A DNA stretch of 5,482 nucleotides from assembly GCA_009783775.1 (NCBI GenBank), contig WRCT01000130.1:1-5482 (forward strand), written 5' to 3'. The notes below the pieces were generated by a model that was given only the letters and a program-made list of their open reading frames with translations, ran no database searches and was not told the origin of the DNA. The number at the start of each line of letters is the position of its first letter. Within the stretch, counting starts at the first letter, position 1. The stretch is from Clostridiales bacterium. Lineage in GTDB: Bacteria > Bacillota > Clostridia > Christensenellales > CAG-138. Both the position numbers and the translations under genes were made by a program. Below are positions 1 to 5,482 of this stretch, in pieces.

Positions 1-1256
1 ACGGCGCGAGAAAGGGTCTGGCGGACACCGCGCTGCGTACGGCGGACTCGGGTTACTTAACCCGCCGCCTGGTGGACGTGGCGCAGGACGTGATCGTGCG
101 CGAGGAGGACTGCTATGAGGCACGCGGCGAAACGCCCAAGGGCATTGAGATCACGGCGATCCGCGAGGGCAATAAGATCATCGAGCCGCTGCGCGACCGC
201 ATTGTCGGTCGGGTGAGCATTGATACGGTAACCACGCCCGAGACGGGCGAGGTCATTGTAGCAGCGGGTCAGCTGATTTCGCAGGAGCAGGCGCTGGCCA
301 TCGAGGCCTGTAATATCGAGCAGGTTCAATGCCGCTCGGTGTTCGCCTGCCGCTGCGAGCAGGGCGTGTGCGCCAAGTGCTACGGCACAAACCTGGCGAC
401 GGGCGGCAACGTGGACATCGGTGAGGCGGTGGGTATCATCGCCGCGCAGGCCATCGGCGAGCCGGGCACACAGCTGACCATGCGTACCTTCCATACGGGC
501 GGCGTCGCGAGCACTGAGGACATCACGCAGGGTCTGCCCCGCGTCGAGGAACTCTTCGAGGCGCGCAAACCCAAGGGGCTGGCGGTCATTACCAAGATCT
601 CCGGCACGGTGCATATGGACGACCTAAAACACCGCGCCACCGTGGCGGGCGAGGCGGGCGAGGCCGAAAGCTATCTGATCCCGTTTAACGCGAAACTGCG
701 CGTGCGCGACGGTCAAACCGTCGAGGCGGGCGACGAGCTGACGGAAGGCTCCGTCTACCCCAACGATATTTTGGACATCAAGGGCGTCAAGGGCGTGCAG
801 GCTTATCTGCTCAAAGAGGTACAAAGCGTGTATCGTATGCAGGGCGTGGAGATTTCCGACAAGCATATCGAGGTCATTATCCGTCAAATGCTGCGTAAGG
901 TACAGGTCGAGGACGCGGGTTCCACGAACCTGCTGCCGGGCGAGCTGATTGACATCTTCCGCTTTGAGGAGGAAAACGAGCGCACGATTCTGTCCGACCC
1001 CGAGGCCAGGCCGGCCATCGCGAAACGGCGGCTGCTGGGCATCACCAAGGCCTCCCTGGCTACGGACTCCTTCCTGTCCGCCGCCTCGTTCCAGGAGACC
1101 ACGCGCGTGCTGACCGAGGCCGCGATCAAGGGCAAGATAGACCCGCTGCTGGGCCTGAAGGAAAACGTGATCATCGGCAAGCTGATTCCTGCGGGCGTGG
1201 GCCTCAAGCGCTACCGCGATCCGGAGATCACCGAACAAAGCGCCGGACTGCTTTAA
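1..1256 (+). CDS. rpoC: RNA polymerase beta' subunit, C-terminal part (5' end outside window)
   Basis: This is the largest subunit of bacterial RNA polymerase, holding part of the catalytic centre. The reading frame is open from base 3, giving about 417 codons to the TAA at 1254-1256. It opens in the C-terminal half of the bridge helix (GARKGLADTALRTADSGYLT), near residue 780 of the E. coli protein. The C-terminal zinc site is complete: Cys codons at 111, 348, 369 and 378 match the E. coli pattern C-x73-C-x6-C-x2-C in its last three cysteines. The trigger loop follows, with MRTFH at 480-494; the histidine contacts the incoming NTP. The chain runs directly on to GLPRVEELFEAR, so the large trigger-loop insertion (SI3) of gammaproteobacteria is absent. 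The C-terminus (ENVIIGKLIPAG then a short tail) is intact. A GTG at 72 is internal, not a start. Identity is certain; only the upstream portion is missing. Confidence 0.98.
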   Translation, partial: GARKGLADTALRTADSGYLTRRLVDVAQDVIVREEDCYEARGETPKGIEITAIREGNKIIEPLRDRIVGRVSIDTVTTPETGEVIVAAGQLISQEQALAIEACNIEQVQCRSVFACRCEQGVCAKCYGTNLATGGNVDIGEAVGIIAAQAIGEPGTQLTMRTFHTGGVASTEDITQGLPRVEELFEARKPKGLAVITKISGTVHMDDLKHRATVAGEAGEAESYLIPFNAKLRVRDGQTVEAGDELTEGSVYPNDILDIKGVKGVQAYLLKEVQSVYRMQGVEISDKHIEVIIRQMLRKVQVEDAGSTNLLPGELIDIFRFEEENERTILSDPEARPAIAKRRLLGITKASLATDSFLSAASFQETTRVLTEAAIKGKIDPLLGLKENVIIGKLIPAGVGLKRYRDPEITEQSAGLL

Positions 1257-1274
1257 GGGAGATTGGTATACAAA

Positions 1275-1997
1275 ATGGCTACGAGTGGGAAACGAATCAC
1301 AAACCGCAACTGCGCGCTGTATGAGACGGACGCCTGCGTCGCGCTGAATATGCGCGCGTGCAAGAGCTGTCCCGTGCCGGGCGGCGACGCGGCGGTTATC
1401 CTGGAGGATATCACGCTGTTTGAGTCGCTGCTGCCCGAAGGCGGGGTCTCCCACCTGTTCGCGTCCCCCACCTGCCAGCTCTGTCGGGGCGCGGGGCGGG
1501 AGCGCAGCGGTTTTGCCATACTGGACATGGGCCACAGCGAGCCGAAACGTTTGCAGCGCAAGTCGATTCTGCTGCCGAAGGGCGTGACGGGCTTTATGGT
1601 TCCCCTGCAATTTGCCTGCTGCAACGCCTGCCGCAGAAGACTTTTGATCTTGAATTATCTGCCCCTGCTTTCGTCCATTGTTCTCACCGGCGCCACGGTG
1701 GCGCTCTGCATGAACGAGGCCGTCGGTATGCGGCTGCGCGCGATCGATTCGGCGCTGCCCCTTTTCGTTGTGGCGGGGGCCATGATCCTGGGCTGGGTTG
1801 GCGGTTTGATCGCCGCGCGTTACCTGCGCAAGGCCTACAACCGCGATATGTATGTGGACGCACTCCGGCACCCCACCGCCAAGGCCATGGTCGAAAAGGG
1901 CTGGTTTCCCATTATGGGGGGCAAGCGCGCCAAGCTGGTGCTGACGAAGAAACGGATCACGAGGGGCCTCGGCACGGCAAGATGGAAAAGTCATTAA
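1275..1997 (+). CDS. Uncharacterised Cys-rich protein with two C-terminal membrane helices
   Basis: I do not recognise this 240-residue protein. The N-terminal 120 residues are rich in cysteine: C13, C21, a CKSC pair (29-32), a CQLC pair (67-70) and a CNAC pair (116-119, preceded by C115). Such knuckles suggest one or two zinc-binding sites, which is inference. Two hydrophobic segments follow, about 123-146 and 160-181. Arginines before the first (RRR 120-122) and basic residues after the second (RYLRKAYNR) predict both ends in the cytoplasm. The tail is basic, with no recognised domain. The start is ATG 1275; the purine-rich AAGGGAGA at 1255-1262 precedes it at a rather long distance (about 13 nt), while the in-frame TTG at 1263 lies too close to that site. 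It starts 18 nt after rpoC, so co-transcription with rpoC is likely. The stop codon is 8 nt before a palindromic repeat. It occupies the place of the L7Ae-like ybxF gene of other Firmicutes but shares no visible similarity with that small soluble family. Confidence 0.85.
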   Translation: MATSGKRITNRNCALYETDACVALNMRACKSCPVPGGDAAVILEDITLFESLLPEGGVSHLFASPTCQLCRGAGRERSGFAILDMGHSEPKRLQRKSILLPKGVTGFMVPLQFACCNACRRRLLILNYLPLLSSIVLTGATVALCMNEAVGMRLRAIDSALPLFVVAGAMILGWVGGLIAARYLRKAYNRDMYVDALRHPTAKAMVEKGWFPIMGGKRAKLVLTKKRITRGLGTARWKSH

Positions 1998-2005
1998 CTT
2001 CCCTT

Positions 2006-2169
2006 GTCATTGCGAGGAGCGCAAAGGAAGTGCGTGACACCAGGCTGGACGACGAAGCAATCCAGATAAACCTGGAATAATCCACGAGTGCGCTTTATGA
2101 ACCCCCGATGCTGGATTGCTTCGTCGAGATACTCCATTGTTATGAGAATTGCGTTCTCCTCGCAATGAC
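2006..2169. repeat. Imperfect palindromic dispersed repeat (MITE/REP-like)
   Basis: The element has perfect 14-bp ends, GTCATTGCGAGGAG at 2006-2019 and its exact reverse complement at 2156-2169. It also has perfect 16-bp inner arms, CGACGAAGCAATCCAG at 2050-2065 and its reverse complement at 2111-2126, around a 45-nt centre. The two arms have nearly equal length (60 and 59 nt), but the roughly 30 nt between outer and inner blocks differ between them. The outer and inner words resemble a short palindromic repeat that I recall from many unrelated bacterial genomes, often misannotated as small proteins; its translation on the minus strand here shows the typical RHCEE, DEAIQ and PRND words. No transposase and no clear target duplication are visible. 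The transcript could fold into a long hairpin, but no T-run follows it, so it is not a standard intrinsic terminator. Confidence 0.85.
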
Positions 2170-2182
2170 GTAGTAATTGGTC

Positions 2183-2191
2183 CGCAATGAC
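2183..2191. repeat. Second copy of the palindrome's right end
   Basis: CGCAATGAC at 2183-2191 repeats exactly the nine bases that close the palindromic repeat at 2161-2169, 22 bp further on. A shorter GTCATT at 1990-1995, overlapping the stop codon of the preceding gene, could be its partner on the left, but six bases may match by chance. It may be a leftover end from an earlier or nested insertion. Confidence 0.45.
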
Positions 2192-2202
2192 CGGATTCAT
2201 GC

Positions 2203-2231
2203 TTGACAAGCGGCGAAATATCTGATAATAT
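2203..2231 (+). promoter_or_regulatory. Housekeeping (sigma-70/SigA-type) promoter of the str operon
   Basis: A perfect -35 box TTGACA (2203-2208) is followed after exactly 17 bp by TAATAT (2226-2231), which keeps the key first, second and last bases of the -10 consensus. A TGA at 2223-2225 gives the extended -10 (TGn) arrangement. The overlapping GATAAT at 2224-2229 is a better hexamer match in some positions but leaves only a 15-bp spacer. Transcription would start near 2237-2240, leaving a leader of about 115 nt before rpsL. This would let the operon be transcribed independently of rpoBC, beginning just after the palindromic repeat. Confidence 0.75.
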
Positions 2232-2236
2232 TCGCA

Positions 2237-2351
2237 TTTAGCGGCCAGCGCGGCCTCAAATAAGAACAATATCCTCAACATTTGGGTTGCTGAGGGATTG
2301 CAGATAGAATAAAAAATACATTATTGCAGAAAATCAGGAGGAGATTATTAC
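2237..2351 (+). promoter_or_regulatory. 5' leader of the str operon with small hairpins and strong RBS
   Basis: The untranslated leader inferred from the promoter contains two small inverted repeats: GGCC/GGCC at 2243-2246 and 2252-2255, and CCTCA/TGAGG at 2273-2277 and 2291-2295. The latter has possible inner pairing of AAC (2277-2279) with GTT (2286-2288). Neither is followed by a T-run, so no attenuator is evident. The second half is AT-rich and ends in AGGAGGAG at 2336-2343, a near-perfect Shine-Dalgarno site about 10 nt before the rpsL ATG. No known riboswitch or ribosomal protein leader was recognised. Protein binding here is only a possibility. Confidence 0.4.
2282..2310 (+). promoter_or_regulatory. 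Possible weak second promoter in the rpsL leader
   Basis: TAGAAT at 2305-2310 matches the -10 consensus at five of six bases. It lies 17 bp after TTGGGT (2282-2287), a poor -35 box in which only TTG matches. Transcription would start near 2317. The local AT-richness makes a chance match plausible, so this is a low-confidence tandem promoter candidate. Confidence 0.25.
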
Positions 2352-2726
<375 letters not shown>

Positions 2727-2741
2727 GGGGAGGATAGAAAA

Positions 2742-3212
2742 ATGCCAAGAAGAGGAACAATCCCCAAGCGTGAGATTCTGATGGACCCGGTCTACAAGAG
2801 CGTGGTCGTCACCAAACTCATCAACCAGATTATGTTGGACGGCAAGCGCGGCGTCGCGCAGCGCACCGTCTATGATGCCTTTGAGAAGATCGCGGCCAAA
2901 ACCGGCAAGGACGCGCTGTCTGTCTTTGAGCAGGCGATGAACAATATCATGCCCGTGCTGGAAGTCAAGGCCCGCAGAGTCGGCGGTTCGACCTACCAGG
3001 TGCCGATCGAGATCCGCGCCGAGCGCCGCCAGACCCTTGGTCTGCGCTGGCTGGTCAACTTTGCCCGCAAACGCGGCGAGCGCACGATGCATGACAGGCT
3101 GGCCGGAGAGATTCTCGACGCGAGCAACGAGGCCGGCAACGCAGTAAAGAAAAAGGAAGATACCCACAAGATGGCAGAGGCCAACCGCGCCTTTGCGCAT
3201 TACCGTTGGTAA
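2742..3212 (+). CDS. rpsG: 30S ribosomal protein S7
   Basis: S7 is a primary assembly protein that binds the 3' major domain of 16S rRNA and organises the head of the 30S subunit near the E site. The 156-residue product has the usual bacterial length. It has the standard N-terminus MPRRGTIPKREI, the beta-hairpin region ARRVGGSTYQVPIE (77-90) and the conserved C-terminal KKKEDTHKMAEANRAFAHYRW. Position 14 is Met where ILPDP is common, a minor variant. The ATG at 2742 follows GGGGAGGA (2727-2734), which starts directly after the rpsL stop. The rpsL-rpsG gap is only 15 nt, far shorter than the E. coli intercistronic region where S7 binds to repress its own operon, so that mode of feedback is unlikely here. 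The fusA start is 13 nt downstream. Confidence 0.98.
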   Translation: MPRRGTIPKREILMDPVYKSVVVTKLINQIMLDGKRGVAQRTVYDAFEKIAAKTGKDALSVFEQAMNNIMPVLEVKARRVGGSTYQVPIEIRAERRQTLGLRWLVNFARKRGERTMHDRLAGEILDASNEAGNAVKKKEDTHKMAEANRAFAHYRW

Positions 3213-3225
3213 TCAACTGAACTTC

Positions 3226-5304
3226 ATGCGAGATACTGAGCTTCAATATACCCGAAATATCGGTATCATGGCGCATATTGATGCCGGCAAAACCACCACG
3301 ACGGAACGGATACTGTACTACACCGGCAAAATTCACAAGGTAGGCGAGGTGCACGAAGGCGCTGCCACCATGGACTTCATGGTGCAGGAGCAGGAGCGCG
3401 GCATTACGATCAGCTCCGCCGCCACCACCGCCTACTGGCGCGAACACCGCATCAACATCATCGATACGCCCGGGCACGTGGACTTTACCATGGAAGTGGA
3501 ACGGTCCCTGCGGGTGCTCGATGGCGCTGTCGCGGTTTTTTGCGCGAAGGGCGGCGTGGAACCCCAGTCCGAGACCGTTTGGCACCAGGCGGTGCGCTAC
3601 GGCGTGCCCCGCATTGCCTACGTGAATAAAATGGACATCATGGGCGCGGACTTTTATCATGTCATTGCTATGATGAAGGACCGCCTGCGCGCCAACGCCG
3701 TGCCCGTTCAGCTGCCCATCGGCAAGGAATCCGAGTTTGTGGGCCTGGTCGATCTCGTAGCCATGCAGGCCGAGGTCTACTACAGCGACGACGGCACGGA
3801 TATCCGCACCCAGGCGATTCCCGAAGATATGCAGGAGCGGGCAAAGGAATACCGCACCCTGCTGTTGGACGCCGTTTTGGGCCAGGACGAGGCGCTTTTG
3901 GAACGCTACTTTGAGGGCGAGGAGCCCACGGCCGAGGAGCTGAAGGCCTGTATCCGCAAGGCGACGATCGCGGGCGAGATCGTGCCCGTGGCCTGCGGCA
4001 CAAGCTACCGCAACAAGGGCGTGCAGCCGCTGCTCGACGTGATCGTGGACTATCTCCCCTCCCCCCTCGATATCCCGCCGGCCAAGGCGACCGACGCCGA
4101 CGGCGAGGGCGAGAAAGAAGTGAACGCGGAGGACGGCGGCCCCTTTGCCGCGCTGGCGTTTAAGATCGTGACGGACCCCTATGTGGGCAAGCTGGCCTTT
4201 GTCCGTGTGTATCGCGGCGTCTTAAAGTCCGGCTCGTCCGTCTACAATGTGACGCGCGGCAAGAAGGAGCGTATCGGGCGTATGCTGCTCATGCACGCGG
4301 AGGCGCGCACCGAGATCGAGGCGATTTACGCGGGCGATATCGCGGCCGTGGTGGGTCTCAAGCAAACCACGACGGGCGACACGCTCTGCGAGGAAAAGCA
4401 CCCGCTGCTGCTCGAGAGCATGGAGTTCCCCGATCCGGTCATTCAGGTGGCGATCGAGCCCAAGACCAAGGCGGGACAGGAAAAGATGTCCATCGCACTG
4501 GTCAAACTGGCCGAGGAGGACCCCACCTTCCGCACCTATACAAACCCCGAGACGGGGCAGACCATCATCGCCGGCATGGGCGAGCTGCACCTGGATATCA
4601 TTGTGGACCGCCTAATCCGCGAGTTTCACGTCGAGGCGACGGTCGGCAAACCGCAGGTCGCCTATAAAGAGACGATCCAGCAGCCGGTCAAATCCGAAGG
4701 CCGGTTTGTCCGCCAGACCGGCGGCCACGGCCAATACGGGCACGTCGTCGTGGAGTTTGCGCCGCGCGAGCCCGGCAGCGGCTATCTGTTCGAGAGCAAG
4801 ATCGTCGGCGGCGCGATCCCGAAAGAGTACATTCCCGCCGTGGACAAGGGCATTCGTGAGGCGCTGTTCTCCGGCCCGCTCGGCGGCTATGAGGTGGTGG
4901 ACGTCTCCGCCACACTGCGCGACGGCTCCTATCACGAGGTGGACAGCAGCGAGATCGCCTTCCAGATCGCCGGATCCCTGGCGGTCAAGGAGGGGTTGCT
5001 CAAGAACAACTGTCTGCTGCTCGAGCCCTTCATGCAGGTGGACGTGGTCGTGCCGGACGATTATCTGGGCGACGTGATGGGCAACCTGACCGCGCGGCGG
5101 TGTCGGGTCAGCGGCATGGAGACACGCCCCGAGGGCTCGGTGATTACCGCGCTCTGCCCGCTGTCCGAGATGTTCGGCTACGCGACCGACCTGCGCTCAC
5201 GCACCCAGGGGCGCGGCACCTTCACCATGCAGTTCAAGCACTATGAAGAGGTCTCCTCCGCTATCGCGGAGCGGATCCTGGGCGCATATAATTACCGCTT
5301 TTAG
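3226..5304 (+). CDS. fusA: Translation elongation factor G (EF-G)
   Basis: EF-G is the GTPase that drives tRNA-mRNA translocation and, with RRF, ribosome recycling. The 692-residue chain has all five domains. The G domain shows AHIDAGKT (16-23), RGITI (58-62), DTPGH (80-84, with the catalytic His84), NKMD (134-137) and GTS (258-260). Domain II starts near FAALAFKI. Domain III contains EFPDPVIQVAIEPKTKAGQEKM and GMGELHLDIIVDRL. Domain IV has GGHGQYGHV (499-507) and the tip DGSYHEVDSS with His570, the counterpart of E. coli His583 needed for translocation. The end PLSEMFGYATDLRSRTQGRGTFTM is domain V. Length and motifs fit the canonical elongation paralogue, not a divergent EF-G2. The ATG at 3226 is chosen because the family begins just before YTRNIGIMAHIDAGKT; a TTG at 3193 would overlap rpsG and add unrelated residues. 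No Shine-Dalgarno site precedes the ATG, so translational coupling to rpsG is likely (inference). Confidence 0.97.
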   Translation: MRDTELQYTRNIGIMAHIDAGKTTTTERILYYTGKIHKVGEVHEGAATMDFMVQEQERGITISSAATTAYWREHRINIIDTPGHVDFTMEVERSLRVLDGAVAVFCAKGGVEPQSETVWHQAVRYGVPRIAYVNKMDIMGADFYHVIAMMKDRLRANAVPVQLPIGKESEFVGLVDLVAMQAEVYYSDDGTDIRTQAIPEDMQERAKEYRTLLLDAVLGQDEALLERYFEGEEPTAEELKACIRKATIAGEIVPVACGTSYRNKGVQPLLDVIVDYLPSPLDIPPAKATDADGEGEKEVNAEDGGPFAALAFKIVTDPYVGKLAFVRVYRGVLKSGSSVYNVTRGKKERIGRMLLMHAEARTEIEAIYAGDIAAVVGLKQTTTGDTLCEEKHPLLLESMEFPDPVIQVAIEPKTKAGQEKMSIALVKLAEEDPTFRTYTNPETGQTIIAGMGELHLDIIVDRLIREFHVEATVGKPQVAYKETIQQPVKSEGRFVRQTGGHGQYGHVVVEFAPREPGSGYLFESKIVGGAIPKEYIPAVDKGIREALFSGPLGGYEVVDVSATLRDGSYHEVDSSEIAFQIAGSLAVKEGLLKNNCLLLEPFMQVDVVVPDDYLGDVMGNLTARRCRVSGMETRPEGSVITALCPLSEMFGYATDLRSRTQGRGTFTMQFKHYEEVSSAIAERILGAYNYRF

Positions 5305-5309
5305 GCGAG

Positions 5310-5330
5310 TGAGCAGTGAGCACTGAGCAC
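5310..5330 (+). repeat. Three-unit 7-bp tandem repeat in the fusA-tuf gap
   Basis: TGAGCAG (5310-5316) is followed by two copies of TGAGCAC (5317-5323 and 5324-5330). The segment also has partial dyad symmetry: GAGTG at 5307-5311 can pair with CACTT at 5328-5332, and CAGT at 5314-5317 with ACTG at 5322-5325, separated by an AG/AG internal loop. The resulting hairpin is weak and is followed by an A-rich, not T-rich, stretch, so it is not an intrinsic terminator in the direction of transcription. Confidence 0.6.
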
Positions 5331-5340
5331 TTGAAATAAC

Positions 5341-5383
5341 GTAAAAACAAAAAAAGAAAAAAGAAACTTAAAGGAGAAAATCA
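5341..5383 (+). promoter_or_regulatory. A-rich tuf translation initiation region
   Basis: The bases before tuf are strikingly A-rich, with long A-runs between 5343 and 5367, in contrast to the GC-rich coding DNA on both sides. AAGGAG at 5371-5376 is a clear Shine-Dalgarno site, seven nt before the ATG at 5384. An unstructured A-rich leader of this kind would favour the high initiation rate expected for EF-Tu, one of the most abundant cell proteins. TTGAAA at 5331-5336 has no fitting -10 box at normal spacing, so a separate tuf promoter is not supported. Confidence 0.55.
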
Positions 5384-5482
5384 ATGGCAAAGGCAAAATT
5401 TGAGCGGACGAAACCGCACGTAAACATCGGGACGATCGGACACGTGGACCACGGCAAGACGACCTTGACAGCGGCGATCACG
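5384..5482 (+). CDS. tuf: Translation elongation factor Tu, N-terminal part (3' end outside window)
   Basis: EF-Tu is the GTPase that carries aminoacyl-tRNA to the ribosomal A site. Only the first 33 codons are present, reading [20 protein letters not shown] and then [13 protein letters not shown]. The P-loop GHVDHGKT, which binds the GTP phosphates, is complete, and the N-terminus [15 protein letters not shown] is diagnostic of bacterial EF-Tu as opposed to other translational GTPases. The start is fixed by AAGGAG seven nt upstream and by family agreement. It lies 79 nt after fusA, the expected last major gene of the str operon. Whether the genome carries a second tuf copy cannot be seen. 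Confidence 0.97.

Noticed and set aside
624..1994. Long minus-strand open frame of 456 codons opposite rpoC and the Cys-rich gene
   Set aside because: It covers the antisense of rpoC and the next gene, has a composition typical of antisense shadows in GC-rich DNA, and shows no recognisable domain.
2006..2169. Intrinsic terminator after the Cys-rich protein gene
   Set aside because: The palindrome could fold as RNA, but its centre is 45 nt and no T-run follows the right arm, so standard rho-independent termination is not supported.
1994..2281. Minus-strand open frame of 95 codons (and a 76-codon one) across the intergenic region
   Set aside because: It is the translation of the palindromic repeat (RHCEE, DEAIQ and PRND words), a known source of spurious proteins. 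It has no evident ribosome binding site and lies over the str promoter.
1998..2351. CRISPR array
   Set aside because: The repeated words are inverted, not direct repeats with regular spacers; only one nine-base direct duplication is present.
3193..3225. TTG start giving an 11-residue N-terminal extension of EF-G
   Set aside because: It overlaps the end of rpsG by 20 nt, has no ribosome binding site, and the extra residues are foreign to the EF-G family.
4706..5077. Plus-strand open frame of 123 codons within fusA
   Set aside because: It is an out-of-frame reading of EF-G domain IV, rich in Arg, Ser and Ala as expected for a GC-rich shadow frame.
5307..5332. Terminator between fusA and tuf
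   Set aside because: The hairpin is short and interrupted, and is followed by A-runs on the transcribed sense, not T-runs.

Overview
The window is a chromosomal housekeeping locus: the end of the RNA polymerase rpoBC operon followed by the streptomycin (str) operon. The order is rpoC (3' part), an unrecognised Cys-rich membrane protein gene, rpsL, rpsG, fusA and tuf (5' part), all on the + strand. This order, a beta' trigger loop without the large insertion of gammaproteobacteria, and EF-G wording such as VFCAKGGVEPQSETVW point to a Firmicute of the class Clostridia. Coding DNA looks GC-rich with strong Shine-Dalgarno sites. Genus cannot be fixed from this window.

Positions 1-1256 hold about the last 417 codons of rpoC: the end of the bridge helix, the C-terminal zinc site, the trigger loop and the C-terminus. 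Eighteen bases later (1275-1997) lies a 240-residue protein with three CxxC pairs and two predicted membrane helices. It sits where many Firmicutes carry a small L7Ae-family gene (ybxF/rplGB). I do not recognise its family, and it is the least understood gene here.

Positions 1998-2351 are non-coding. They hold an imperfect palindromic repeat of about 164 bp (2006-2169) of the dispersed 'GTCATTGCGAGGAG...GAAGCAATCCAG' type, then a near-consensus housekeeping promoter (2203-2231), then a leader of about 115 nt ending in a strong ribosome binding site for rpsL. The repeat and promoter mark the boundary between the rpoBC and str units.

Positions 2352-5482 hold rpsL (S12), rpsG (S7), fusA (EF-G) and the first 33 codons of tuf (EF-Tu). 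S12 and S7 are parts of the 30S subunit; EF-Tu delivers aminoacyl-tRNA and EF-G drives translocation, so the operon co-produces ribosome parts and elongation factors. Two details differ from the ordinary: fusA begins 13 nt after rpsG without a visible Shine-Dalgarno site, and the fusA-tuf gap carries a three-unit 7-bp tandem repeat followed by an A-rich stretch.

No new multi-gene system is evident. The points worth following up are the Cys-rich membrane protein, the palindromic repeat beside the str promoter, and the fusA start.
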